NCBI GenBank assembly: GCA_036500225.1
Contig: DASYCJ010000055.1
Location: 18,969 to 82,968, forward strand
DNA length: 64,000 nucleotides
Direction of reading: 5' to 3'
Source of the DNA: DASUBN01 sp036500225
GTDB lineage: Bacteria; Pseudomonadota; Gammaproteobacteria; Natronospirales; REEB76
Positions 7,624-16,630 of this stretch are shown in pieces. The notes beneath the pieces were generated by a model. That model did no database searches, had not been told where the DNA came from, and saw nothing but the letters and a program-made list of their open reading frames with translations. Position 1 is the stretch's first letter, and the number at the start of each line of letters is the position of its first letter. The translations under genes and the position numbers were made by a program.

Positions 7624-8613
7624 ATGGCAAATAAGAAACCCGTCCGGGTCGCCGTCACCGGCGCCGCCGGCCAGATCGGCTACCAGCTCATTTTCCGCAT
7701 CGCCGCCGGCGACATGCTGGGCCCGAAGCAGCCAATCATCCTACAGCTCCTGGAAGTGACGCCTGCCCTGCCGGGCCTGAACGGCGTGGTGATGGAACTG
7801 AACGACTGTGCTTTCCCCTTGCTGGCCGGCATCGTCGCCACCGACAACGCGGAAGTCGCGTTCAAGGACGCGGACTACGCGCTGCTGGTGGGCGCGCGCC
7901 CGCGCGGCCCCGGCATGGAGCGCAAGGACCTGCTCACGGAGAACGCCAAGATCTTCTCGGTACAGGGCAAGGCACTGAACGCCACTGCCAAGAAGAACGT
8001 GAAAGTGCTGGTGGTGGGCAACCCGGCCAACACCAACGCACTGATCGCTGCGGAGAACGCGCCGCGCATCCCACGCAAGAACTTCACCGCCATGATGCGC
8101 CTGGACCACAACCGCGCCATGGGCCAGCTCGCCGCCAAGACCGGTAAGCACGTCACCGACATCAAACGTATGACCGTGTGGGGAAACCATTCCTCCACCC
8201 AGTATCCCGACATCAACGCCTGCACGGTGAAGGGCAAGCCCGCCGCGAAGCTGGTGGATGAGTCCTGGTTCGCCAACGACTTCATCTCCACCATCCAGCA
8301 GCGAGGCGCGGCCATCATCAAGGCTCGCGGCGCCTCCTCGGCTGCTTCCGCCGCCTCTGCCGCCATCGACCACATGCGCGACTGGGCACTCGGCACTGCC
8401 AAGGGCGACTGGGTGAGCATGGCTGTCGCCTCCGACGGCAGCTACGGCATCAAGAAGGGCATCATGTACGGCTACCCGGTGACCTGCAGCAAGGGCCAGT
8501 GGAAGATCGTGAAGGGCCTGAAAGTCGGCAACTTCTCCCAGGAGCGTATGGCGGCCACCGAGAAGGAACTGCGCGAAGAGCGGGACGGGGTCAAAGACCT
8601 CTTGCCGGTTTGA
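7624..8613 (+). CDS. mdh: Malate dehydrogenase
   Basis: This 329-residue NAD-dependent TCA-cycle enzyme oxidises malate to oxaloacetate. I start at the ATG at 7624, which is preceded by GGAG and leads directly into MANKKPVRVAVTGAAGQIGYQLIFRIA. The frame extends to 7582, but without a ribosome site. Motifs are the GAAGQIGY nucleotide loop, GARPRGPGMERKDLL with the substrate arginines, VVGNPANTNA, the RLDHNRA segment, and the active-site histidine in WGNHSSTQYPD. The length and sequence belong to the cytosolic/Thermus-type group found in many proteobacteria. Confidence 0.96.
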   Translation: MANKKPVRVAVTGAAGQIGYQLIFRIAAGDMLGPKQPIILQLLEVTPALPGLNGVVMELNDCAFPLLAGIVATDNAEVAFKDADYALLVGARPRGPGMERKDLLTENAKIFSVQGKALNATAKKNVKVLVVGNPANTNALIAAENAPRIPRKNFTAMMRLDHNRAMGQLAAKTGKHVTDIKRMTVWGNHSSTQYPDINACTVKGKPAAKLVDESWFANDFISTIQQRGAAIIKARGASSAASAASAAIDHMRDWALGTAKGDWVSMAVASDGSYGIKKGIMYGYPVTCSKGQWKIVKGLKVGNFSQERMAATEKELREERDGVKDLLPV

Positions 8614-8630
8614 GTCAGTAGTCCATACAG

Positions 8631-8655
8631 TGAGGCCGCACCCAGTGCGGCCTTA
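8631..8655 (+). terminator. Hairpin after mdh
   Basis: AGGCCGCAC (8633-8641) and GTGCGGCCT (8645-8653) form a perfect 9-bp stem with loop CCA, extendable by a G-T and a T-A pair. There is no proper T run, so termination may be partial. The thioesterase ribosome site follows 10 nt later. Confidence 0.5.
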
Positions 8656-8674
8656 CTCTATATAAGGAGTGCCC

Positions 8675-9094
8675 ATGCCCCGCGTGGAGATAGACCTGCC
8701 GGAACGCTTCGCCTTCTCCACGGATCTGGAGGTGCGGGTCTCAGACCTCAACTACGGCAACCATGTCGGTAACGACGGGGTGCTCACCCTGATCCACGAG
8801 GCCCGCCGGCGTTACCTGCGGTCCCTGGGTGAAGACGAGATCGGCAAGGATGGCCTTGGCTTCGTCATCGCCGACGCGGCCCTGGTATATCGGTCCCAGG
8901 CTTTCTATGGCGACCGGCTCACGGTGCAGGTAGCGGCGGGCGAATTCCAGAGCCGCAGCTGCACCTTCTATTACCGGGTCAGCAAGGGCGAGGTGACAGT
9001 GGCCGAAGCCCGCACTGGAGTGGTGTGCTTCGACTTCAAAGCACAGAAGGCCATGGCCATGGCGCCCAACCTGCTCGCCAAACTCGGCGGCTGA
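8675..9094 (+). CDS. Acyl-CoA thioesterase, hotdog (4HBT) family
   Basis: This 139-residue protein starts at the ATG at 8675, 5 nt after a perfect AAGGAG site; a GTG at 8669 overlaps that site and is rejected. The hotdog fold is indicated by VRVSDLNYGNHVGNDGVLTLIHEARRRYL, with the usual Asp/Asn-His positions of 4HBT thioesterases. The late strand reads FYYRVSKGEVTVAEARTGVVCFDF. It would hydrolyse acyl-CoA thioesters, with unknown chain-length preference. It sits between mdh and fadE, so a role in fatty-acid turnover is plausible. Confidence 0.88.
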   Translation: MPRVEIDLPERFAFSTDLEVRVSDLNYGNHVGNDGVLTLIHEARRRYLRSLGEDEIGKDGLGFVIADAALVYRSQAFYGDRLTVQVAAGEFQSRSCTFYYRVSKGEVTVAEARTGVVCFDFKAQKAMAMAPNLLAKLGG

Positions 9095-9174
9095 ACTTAC
9101 GGCGCCCGGCGCGGCCGGAGTATATTGGACACAGTCTTCAGGCCTGATCCACGCCGACGCTACGAGAACCCCCC

Positions 9175-11628
9175 ATGCTGATCTCACTGCTCTGGCTCCT
9201 GGTGTTCATCGGCGGCAGCCTGGCGCTGACCTATAACCGGGTCCCGCTGCTCATCTCGAGCCTGGCCTACGCGGCTTTCCTCATCGTCTATACCGTGGCC
9301 GGCGCCGGCCCGGATTGGCTGAAGCTGCTGTTCTGGGTGATCTTCCTGGGTGTAGCCATCCCGCTGAACGTGCCGGCCTTGCGTCGCGCCTGGATCTCGA
9401 AGCCATTGCTGGACGTGTTTCGCAAGATCATGCCGGAGATGTCCCAAACCGAAGCCGATGCACTCGAAGCGGGCAGCGTGTGGTGGGACGGTGAACTCTT
9501 CAGTGGCCGCCCCAACTGGACGCGCCTGCTCAACACTCCGGTGCCGAAGATCAGCGCCGAAGAGCAGGCCTTCCTCGATAACGAGGTGGTGGAACTCTGC
9601 GGCATGCTGGACGAGTGGAAGATCACCCACGAGTGGTGCGACCTGCCGCCGGAAGCCTGGGCTTACCTGAAGAAGAAAGGCTTCTTCGCCATGATCATCC
9701 CCAAGCGCTACGGCGGGCGGGAGTTCTCGGCGCTCGCCAACTCAGAAGTGCTAGCCAAGATCGCCACCCACAGCGCCACCTGCGCCTCCATCGTGGCGGT
9801 ACCGAACTCGCTCGGACCGGCGGAACTCCTGCTGCGCTATGGCACCGAAGAACAGAAGAACCACTACCTGCCGCGCCTCGCCGACGGCACCGACGTGCCC
9901 TGTTTCGCGCTCACGGCCCCCAATGCCGGTTCCGACGCCGCCGCCATCAAGGACAGCGGCGTGGTGTGCAAGGGCACCTGGGAAGGCAAAGAGATCATCG
10001 GCATGCGCCTCAACTGGGACAAGCGTTACATCACGCTCGCGCCCATCGCCACGGTGCTGGGCCTTGCATTCAAGCTCTACGATCCTGAACACCTGATCGG
10101 CGACAAGGACGAATACGGAATCACCTGCGCCCTCATCCCGCCGCATCTAACGGGCATCACCATCGGCCGCCGGCACTTCCCCTTGAACCTGCCGTTCCAG
10201 AACGGACCCACCCAGGGCAAGGACGTGTTCGTGCCCCTGGACTTCATCATCGGCGGCACCAAGATGGCCGGCCACGGCTGGCGCATGTTGATGGAGTGCT
10301 TGGGCGCGGGCCGCGCCATCTCCCTGCCCTCCAACACCACCGGCGCCTCGCGCCTCGGGGTGTACACCACCGGCGCCTACGCGCGCATTCGCAAGCAATT
10401 CCGCCTGCCCATCGCCCGCTTCGACGGCGTGGATGAGGTGCTGGGCCGCATGGGCGGCACACTCTATGCCATGGAGTCGGTGCGCATCATGACCGCCGGC
10501 GCCATCGACCAGGGCGAGGCCCCGGCGGTGTGCGCCGCCATCTCCAAACTCCACGTCACCGAGATGGCGCGGCACGTGGGCAACGACGCCATGGACATCC
10601 ACGGCGGCAAGGGCATCCAGCTCGGCCCCAAGAACTATCTCGGTCGCGGTTACCAGTCCATACCCATCGCCATCACCGTGGAAGGCGCGAACATCCTGAC
10701 CCGCAACCTGATGGTCTACGGCCAGGGCGCAATCCGCTCGCATCCTTTCGTGTTGAAAGAGATGCGTGCTGCGGCGGACCAGGACCGTCATCGCGCTCTT
10801 GTCGACTTCGACCAGGCCCTGTTCGGTCACATGGGCCTGGCCTTCAGCAACGCGGCACGCTCCTTGTGGATGGCGCTCACCAGCGCCAAGTTCACCCGCG
10901 TGCCCGTGTCCACTCCCACCGAGCGCTACTACCAGCATATCAATCGCTTCAGTGCCTCGTTCGTGCTGGCCTCCGATGCGGCCATGCTGACTTTGGGCGG
11001 CGCACTGAAGAAGAAGGAGAAGCTCTCGGCGCGCCTGGGAGACATGCTGAGCTACATGTACATCGCCTCGGCGGCCCTGAAGCGCTTCGAGGACCAGAAC
11101 CGCCCGGCGGAGGACCTGCCGCTCGTCGAATACGCCTGCCGCGATGCCCTGTACCGCTTCCAGGAATCCATGCACGGTTTCCTGCGCAACTTCCCCAACC
11201 GCTTCGTGGCGGCGGTGCTGCGCTTCCTCATCTTCCCGCGGGGCCGCAGTTACTCCGCTCCCAGCGACCATCTCGGCCATGAGATCGCAGAACTGATCTC
11301 GACCCCGGGACCGGGTCGTGACCGGCTGACCCGCAACACCTATACCGGCGACTTGAGCGGTCCGGTGGGTATCTTCGGTGAAGCCCTGGAACTCGCCACC
11401 CGTCTCGAAGTGGTGGAGCACCGTATCCGCGACGCGGAGAAGGCGGGCAAGCTCAAGCTCGGCCGCGGCGCCAACCCGGCACTGGTGGCGGAGGAAGCCG
11501 GCATCATCACGGCGGATGAGAGCCGCGCGCTGCTACGCCTCGATGAACTCACCGCCAAGATCGTGGCGGTGGACGACTTCGACCCCATGGATCTGGGTAC
11601 GCATCCGTTCAAACCTATCAAGGCATGA
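9175..11628 (+). CDS. fadE: Acyl-CoA dehydrogenase (FadE)
   Basis: The protein has 817 residues, close to the 814 of E. coli FadE. An N-terminal membrane part (three hydrophobic segments within residues 1-65) precedes an FAD-dependent acyl-CoA dehydrogenase core and the long C-terminal extension peculiar to FadE. Motifs are FFAMIIPKRYGGREFSALANSEVL, CFALTAPNAGSDAAAI, MHG-like DIHGGKGIQLGPKNYLGRGYQ and ITVEGANILTRNLMVYGQGA. It carries out the first step of beta-oxidation at the inner membrane. No strong ribosome site precedes the ATG at 9175. The stop overlaps the next ATG by 4 nt. Confidence 0.96.
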   Translation: MLISLLWLLVFIGGSLALTYNRVPLLISSLAYAAFLIVYTVAGAGPDWLKLLFWVIFLGVAIPLNVPALRRAWISKPLLDVFRKIMPEMSQTEADALEAGSVWWDGELFSGRPNWTRLLNTPVPKISAEEQAFLDNEVVELCGMLDEWKITHEWCDLPPEAWAYLKKKGFFAMIIPKRYGGREFSALANSEVLAKIATHSATCASIVAVPNSLGPAELLLRYGTEEQKNHYLPRLADGTDVPCFALTAPNAGSDAAAIKDSGVVCKGTWEGKEIIGMRLNWDKRYITLAPIATVLGLAFKLYDPEHLIGDKDEYGITCALIPPHLTGITIGRRHFPLNLPFQNGPTQGKDVFVPLDFIIGGTKMAGHGWRMLMECLGAGRAISLPSNTTGASRLGVYTTGAYARIRKQFRLPIARFDGVDEVLGRMGGTLYAMESVRIMTAGAIDQGEAPAVCAAISKLHVTEMARHVGNDAMDIHGGKGIQLGPKNYLGRGYQSIPIAITVEGANILTRNLMVYGQGAIRSHPFVLKEMRAAADQDRHRALVDFDQALFGHMGLAFSNAARSLWMALTSAKFTRVPVSTPTERYYQHINRFSASFVLASDAAMLTLGGALKKKEKLSARLGDMLSYMYIASAALKRFEDQNRPAEDLPLVEYACRDALYRFQESMHGFLRNFPNRFVAAVLRFLIFPRGRSYSAPSDHLGHEIAELISTPGPGRDRLTRNTYTGDLSGPVGIFGEALELATRLEVVEHRIRDAEKAGKLKLGRGANPALVAEEAGIITADESRALLRLDELTAKIVAVDDFDPMDLGTHPFKPIKA

Positions 11629-13115
11629 GCACCCCCCTCGTCTACGAAGTCACGCTCGACATCGACGCCGGCGCGGTCTCGGAGTTCGACGCCTGGCTAA
11701 AAGACCACGTCCGCGAGATGCTGGCGCTGCCGGGCTTCCACGACGCGCGCATCCTCAAGCCCGAGAGTACCGAAGCCGGCAGCGAGCGGCGGGTGGTGCA
11801 GTACACCCTGGGCAGCCGCGCTGAACTCGACCATTATCTGGCTGAGCACGCGCCGCGCATGCGCGCCGATGGCGTGCAACGCTTCGGCGACAAGATGAAA
11901 GCCAGCCGCCGGATCTTCGACCTGGACGTGCCGGCCACCGGCACATTGGCGCTGCCTGGGCTGGTGCTGCCACCGGAAGGCCCGCGCTGCCGCAACTGCG
12001 GGACGCCGCTCACCGGCAAGTTCTGCATGGAATGTGGACAGAAGAACCACACCTATATGGCGCCGCTGTGGACCGTGCTGCACGACTTCGCCGCGACCCA
12101 TTTCGGCTTCGATACCAAGTTCTTCCATAGCATCGTGCCGCTGTTGTTCCGGCCGGGCTTCCTCAGCCGCGAGTTCTGCCTCGGCCACGAGGAACGCTAC
12201 GTCAAGCCGTTCCGCATGTACCTGTTCACCAGCATCGTGTTCTTCTTCCTGGCGGCGATCTTCTGGCCGCAGCTAGGCGTGAACAACAACCCCAACAACG
12301 GCGACCTAAACAGCAAGCTCGAACATGGGGTCGCGACGAAGCCCGATCCGGGCATGACCCGCGCCGCCATCGACAAGGCTCTCCAGCAGATCGATGCTCA
12401 ACCCATCGATCCAGAACGCAAGGCTTTCGCCAAGTCCATCCTGCTGGATGAACTCGCGGCCCTGGACGTGCCGCCGCCTATCAGCAAAGACAAGCCTACG
12501 GCCGCGGCCGGTACCCGGGCCGTCGCCTCGGCGGCGACCAAAGGCGGAACTCGGCCCGTGGTCACCGATTCCTTCGACATCGAGACCGGCGACTCGGCTC
12601 CCGCTCCTGGCGTCCACGTGAACACCACGTCGGGAGCGGACCAGGACGCGGACAATCGTTTCACCGCGCTGTTCCTGGCGGTGAAGAAGAATCCGGATGA
12701 GTTCACCAAGCGTTTCATGCAGAACCTGCCGAAGCTGATGTTCGTGCTGATGCCGCTGATCGCCCTGTTCCTGAAACTGTTCTACATCGGTTCCAAACGC
12801 TATCTCACCGAGCACTTCGTCTTCACTCTGCACTTCCATGCCATGGTATTCGTGGTGCTGCTGCTGGTGATGCTGGCCGGTTCCTTGAGTCACCACTACA
12901 TCTGGGCCGCGCCGCTCAAGTCCGCCGGCAAATTGGCCTGGTGGTACATCATGGTGTATCTGTTCCTGGCGCTGCGCTTCTTCTACAAGCAGGGTTGGTT
13001 CATGACCGGCCTCAAGTTCTTCATGCTGTTCATCAGCTACAGCATCGCCTTCGGTCTGACCTTCGCCGCCGGAGCCGTGGTCGCCGCCGCCGAGATAGGC
13101 GCCCCCGTAAGCTGA
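11625..13115 (+). CDS. DUF4286-DUF3667 fusion membrane protein
   Basis: This 496-residue protein starts within the fadE stop (ATGA). Residues 1-105 match the DUF4286 family (small ferredoxin-like domain: VYEVTLDIDAG, ending FGDKMKASRRIFDL). From about residue 120, a zinc-ribbon motif CRNCGTPLTGKFCMECGQ introduces a DUF3667 region, where PLLFRPGFLSREFCLGHEERYVKPFRMYLFTSIVFFFLA includes the first membrane segment. A hydrophilic Ala/Asp-rich linker (about 215-345) is followed by about four membrane segments. These two domains are usually separate genes. The coupling to fadE suggests a link to membrane lipid or beta-oxidation. The function is unknown. Confidence 0.82.
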   Translation: MSTPLVYEVTLDIDAGAVSEFDAWLKDHVREMLALPGFHDARILKPESTEAGSERRVVQYTLGSRAELDHYLAEHAPRMRADGVQRFGDKMKASRRIFDLDVPATGTLALPGLVLPPEGPRCRNCGTPLTGKFCMECGQKNHTYMAPLWTVLHDFAATHFGFDTKFFHSIVPLLFRPGFLSREFCLGHEERYVKPFRMYLFTSIVFFFLAAIFWPQLGVNNNPNNGDLNSKLEHGVATKPDPGMTRAAIDKALQQIDAQPIDPERKAFAKSILLDELAALDVPPPISKDKPTAAAGTRAVASAATKGGTRPVVTDSFDIETGDSAPAPGVHVNTTSGADQDADNRFTALFLAVKKNPDEFTKRFMQNLPKLMFVLMPLIALFLKLFYIGSKRYLTEHFVFTLHFHAMVFVVLLLVMLAGSLSHHYIWAAPLKSAGKLAWWYIMVYLFLALRFFYKQGWFMTGLKFFMLFISYSIAFGLTFAAGAVVAAAEIGAPVS

Positions 13116-13360
13116 AAGCCTATTCCGTGGGATTCACGGACCTCTAAGACGAGCTCTGATCCTAAGGTGGTTTCTAGCATCCTCGGCTAAGATGATTAGT
13201 CATGGACTGTTTTCAATAAAAGTCATCGATGCGACCTATCTAGCGGTAGGCAGAACGTGCGATTGGGCCTAAATTAACTTAATACAGGATTGACCCCCCT
13301 CCTTCCGGAGACGGGCCGACGCAGGAAGCGAACTCTTACAAGACGCGACCCAGACGGCAG

Positions 13361-16300
13361 GTGCCAGGCGTGAAGCTCGCCAGTGCGTTCAACGGTTCCT
13401 CCAGCCTCGTGGCCCTGACCCGGCTCGCGGACGGCTGCTTCGTCGACGTGAACGACAGCTTCGAGCGAGCGCTCGCCTACGCCCGTGAAGATCTCATCGG
13501 CAAGACCTCGGTGGAACTCGGCATCTGGGACGAGCACAAGCGTGAGCAGTTCGTCCAGGAACTGGTCGAACAGCGCCATATCACGACCCGGCCCATGACC
13601 TACCGGCGCCAGGACGGCAGCGAGTTCGAGAGTCTACTCATCGCCGCTGTGGTGACTGTGGACGGCGAGCACTACGTACTGGGCATCCTGGAGGACGTGC
13701 GCGAGCGGCAAGCCGGTCACGCCGCCCAGCGCCGCGCCGAAGCCCGCTATCGCAGCATCTTCGACCACGCGGTGGAGGCCATCTACCAGAGCACTCCCGA
13801 TGGGCGTTTCCTGGATGTGAACCCGGCGCTGGCGCGGATGCTCGGCTATGCCTCAGCCCAGGAACTCATGAAGAGTGTGCAGGACCTGAACCAGGACCTG
13901 TACGCGGATCCCTGCTCACGCGCGGAACTCACCGCGCTGCTGCAGCGCGAAGGCCGCTTCGAGAACCGTCAGCTGGAAGTGCGGCGCCATGACGGCAGCT
14001 TGATGTGGGTGTCAGAGACCGCCCACGTGGTGAAGGGCGAAGCCGGCGAGTTGCTCTACTACGAAGGCAGCTTCGTCGACATCAGTGCGCGCCATGCGAC
14101 GGAACTGGCCCTGCAAGTCTCCGAGGAGAAGTATCGCACCCTGGTGGATCATAGCCAGGACGGCGTGTTCATCACCCAGGAAGGCAACTACACCTACGTG
14201 AACCAGGCCTACGCAGCGATGCTCGGTTATAGCGTCGCGGAAATGGTGGGCACGCCCTACATGCGTTTCATCGCGCCGGAGGACCGGCCATTCCTGGACG
14301 ATCTCTGGCGTAAGCGCCGCGCCGGACAGTGGGAGCAGGATACCTACGAGGTGCACCTGTTGGAGAAGGATGGCGAGACCCGCATCCTGGCCTCGGTACG
14401 CTCCGGCCCCATCACCCTGGGCGGTCAGCTCGCCAGCACCGGCACCATCCGCGACATCACCGAGGAGCGCCGTACCCAGGAGGCGCTGCTGGCCGCGGAG
14501 CAGAAGTTCCGTGCCATCTTCGAGAACGCGGTGATCGGCATGTATCAGAGCACGCCGGCCGGCCAGTATCTGCGCGCCAACCAGGCGCTGGCGGACATCT
14601 TCGGCTACACGGGGCCGGAAGCCCTGCTCACCAGCATCAAGAACATCGGCGAACTCTACGACCATCCGGATGCGCGGCGCTTGGTCAACACCGACCTGGA
14701 ACGGGATGGCCGGGTCACCGGCCGCGAGGTGCAGATGCGCCGGCGCGACGGCCAGAGCATCTGGGTATCCCTGAGCGCGCGAGTGGTGCGCGCTGCGGAT
14801 GGCTCAGTGGCCTACTACGAAGGTTCGCTGCACGACATCACCGCCCGCAAACGCGTCGAGACCGCCCTACAGGGTTCCGAACAGCGTTACCGCATGCTGG
14901 TGGACCATGCGCAGGTGGGCGTGTTCATCAACGAGAACGGCTACTACACCTACGTGAACCACGCCTTCGCCGATATGCTGGGCTACACCGAGGCGGAGCT
15001 CACCGGCATGAGCTATCGCGACATCTTCCCGCCGGAGGAAGTGGCCGCCGCCGATGAGCGCTTCCGTCGCCGCCAGCGCGGCGAGGAAGTGGCCAACGAC
15101 TACGAGTCCGAGCTGCTGCACAAGGATCGCAAGACCCGCATCCACGTCACCCATAGCATCGGCACCATCGACCATGACGGCCGGCGCCTGATGATCGGTA
15201 CAGTCCGCAACGTCACCGAACAGAAGCGTTTCGAGTCCCAGCTCCGGCACAACGCCACCCACGATCCGCTCACGGGACTGCCCAACCGCACCCTCTTCAT
15301 CGAGCGCCTGGCACGGGCCATGGAGCGCAGCCGGCCGCAGGGCGCACCGGGTTACGCGGTACTGTTCATCGATTTAGACAGCTTCAAGGTGGTGAATGAC
15401 AGCTTGGGACATGCCGCCGGCGACGAACTGCTGGTGGAAGTCTCGCGACGCCTCAAACGCTGCCTCGGGCCCTGGGACACCCTGGCCCGCCACGGCGGCG
15501 ACGAGTTCACAGTGCTGGTGGGCCAGACCCAGGATCCGGACGATGCGGTGGAAGTGGCTGAGCAAGTACTGGCGGAGCTGGTGCAGCCGGTGCGCCTCGG
15601 CGACAACGAGATCTACACCAACGCCAGCATCGGCATCGCACCCGGTCACGCCGACTACGCCAACACCGATGAGTTGCTGCGTGACGCGGACACCGCCATG
15701 TACCGGGCCAAGGCCGCCGGCAAGGCGAGCTACGTGGTATTCGACCAGGACATGTATGCCCGGGCCCGCTCGCGCTTGCGGGTCGAGACCGAATTCCGCC
15801 AGGCGGTGGATAACAAGGAACTACGCATCCACTACCAGCCCATCGTAGCCCTGGCCAGCGGCAAGCTCCTGGGGTTCGAGGCCCTGATGCGCTGGCAGCA
15901 TCCGAGTCGCGGCCTCTTGGGACCGGATGAATTCCTGCACGTGGCCGAGGAGACGGGTCTCATACTGCCGGCAGGCTGGTGGCTCCTGGATGAAGCCTGC
16001 CGCCAACTGCATGCCTGGCGCCTGGGGCATCCCCAGGCCCGCGACCTCACGGTAGCCGTGAACCTGGCCCATAAGCAGTTCATGTACACCGGCCTGCCGC
16101 AGCGTGTGAACGCAGCTTTATTGGAGAGTGGCCTGCCGGCGGAAGGCCTGCACCTCGAGATAACCGAGACCGTATTCCTGGAGAACCCCAAGGCTGCCGA
16201 GCACACCCTGCGCCGACTGCGTGGACTGGGCGTGGCGCTGCATTTGGACGACTTCGGCACCGGTTTCTCGTCCTTGAACTACCTCTCGGCCTTGCCCCTG

Positions 16301-16630
16301 GACACCCTGAAGATCGATCGCAGCTTCGTCACGGACATGGAGCGGAACCCCAAGCACGCCGCTATCGTGCGCACCATCATCGATCTTGCCCGGGAACTCG
16401 GCATGCAGACGGTGGCGGAAGGCGTGGAGACCCAGGGCCAGCTGCATCTGCTGGACAGCTTAGGCTGTCGTTCGGCTCAGGGTAACCTGTTCGCTCCGGC
16501 ACTGGACGTGAAGCGTGCCGACGCTCTGTTCCAGCGCGAGTCGCTATCCTTGATGCCGGGGGATGAGGCAGAGGGCATGGTGGCTGCGAACCTGTTCAGG
16601 CGCACACGCGATTTCTTCCGCCGCGTTTAG
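13361..16630 (+). CDS. PAS(x5)-GGDEF-EAL cyclic-di-GMP synthase/phosphodiesterase
   Basis: This is a 1089-residue cytoplasmic sensor with no membrane segment. Five PAS domains occupy about residues 1-630. PAS2 resembles PAS4 (FDHAVEAIYQSTPDGR / FENAVIGMYQSTPAGQ) and PAS3 resembles PAS5 (LVDHSQDGVFITQEGNYTYVN / LVDHAQVGVFINENGYYTYVN), indicating duplication of a PAS pair. GGDEF is canonical at 712-716, but the upstream RxxD inhibitory site is absent (GPWD). The EAL motif (840-842), the DDFGTG loop, KIDRSFV and AEGVET are all intact, so both activities are possible. The start is a GTG at 13361, or one at 13370, and neither has a good ribosome site. The gene converges on the next with a 35-nt overlap. 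Confidence 0.93.
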   Translation: MPGVKLASAFNGSSSLVALTRLADGCFVDVNDSFERALAYAREDLIGKTSVELGIWDEHKREQFVQELVEQRHITTRPMTYRRQDGSEFESLLIAAVVTVDGEHYVLGILEDVRERQAGHAAQRRAEARYRSIFDHAVEAIYQSTPDGRFLDVNPALARMLGYASAQELMKSVQDLNQDLYADPCSRAELTALLQREGRFENRQLEVRRHDGSLMWVSETAHVVKGEAGELLYYEGSFVDISARHATELALQVSEEKYRTLVDHSQDGVFITQEGNYTYVNQAYAAMLGYSVAEMVGTPYMRFIAPEDRPFLDDLWRKRRAGQWEQDTYEVHLLEKDGETRILASVRSGPITLGGQLASTGTIRDITEERRTQEALLAAEQKFRAIFENAVIGMYQSTPAGQYLRANQALADIFGYTGPEALLTSIKNIGELYDHPDARRLVNTDLERDGRVTGREVQMRRRDGQSIWVSLSARVVRAADGSVAYYEGSLHDITARKRVETALQGSEQRYRMLVDHAQVGVFINENGYYTYVNHAFADMLGYTEAELTGMSYRDIFPPEEVAAADERFRRRQRGEEVANDYESELLHKDRKTRIHVTHSIGTIDHDGRRLMIGTVRNVTEQKRFESQLRHNATHDPLTGLPNRTLFIERLARAMERSRPQGAPGYAVLFIDLDSFKVVNDSLGHAAGDELLVEVSRRLKRCLGPWDTLARHGGDEFTVLVGQTQDPDDAVEVAEQVLAELVQPVRLGDNEIYTNASIGIAPGHADYANTDELLRDADTAMYRAKAAGKASYVVFDQDMYARARSRLRVETEFRQAVDNKELRIHYQPIVALASGKLLGFEALMRWQHPSRGLLGPDEFLHVAEETGLILPAGWWLLDEACRQLHAWRLGHPQARDLTVAVNLAHKQFMYTGLPQRVNAALLESGLPAEGLHLEITETVFLENPKAAEHTLRRLRGLGVALHLDDFGTGFSSLNYLSALPLDTLKIDRSFVTDMERNPKHAAIVRTIIDLARELGMQTVAEGVETQGQLHLLDSLGCRSAQGNLFAPALDVKRADALFQRESLSLMPGDEAEGMVAANLFRRTRDFFRRV

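Noticed and set aside
8631..8670. Possible riboswitch before the thioesterase gene
   Set aside because: There is only a single short hairpin close to the mdh stop, better explained as a weak terminator.
10147..11421. A 424-codon open frame on the minus strand inside fadE
   Set aside because: It lies wholly antisense to a full-length FadE with intact motifs. Long antisense frames are expected in GC-rich DNA, and its His/Gly/Val-rich translation resembles no protein family.
13116..13360. Possible c-di-GMP riboswitch ahead of the PAS-GGDEF-EAL gene
   Set aside because: Only a 6-bp hairpin (TCCGTG/CACGGA at 13124-13140) is present. The conserved GEMM core sequences are not visible.
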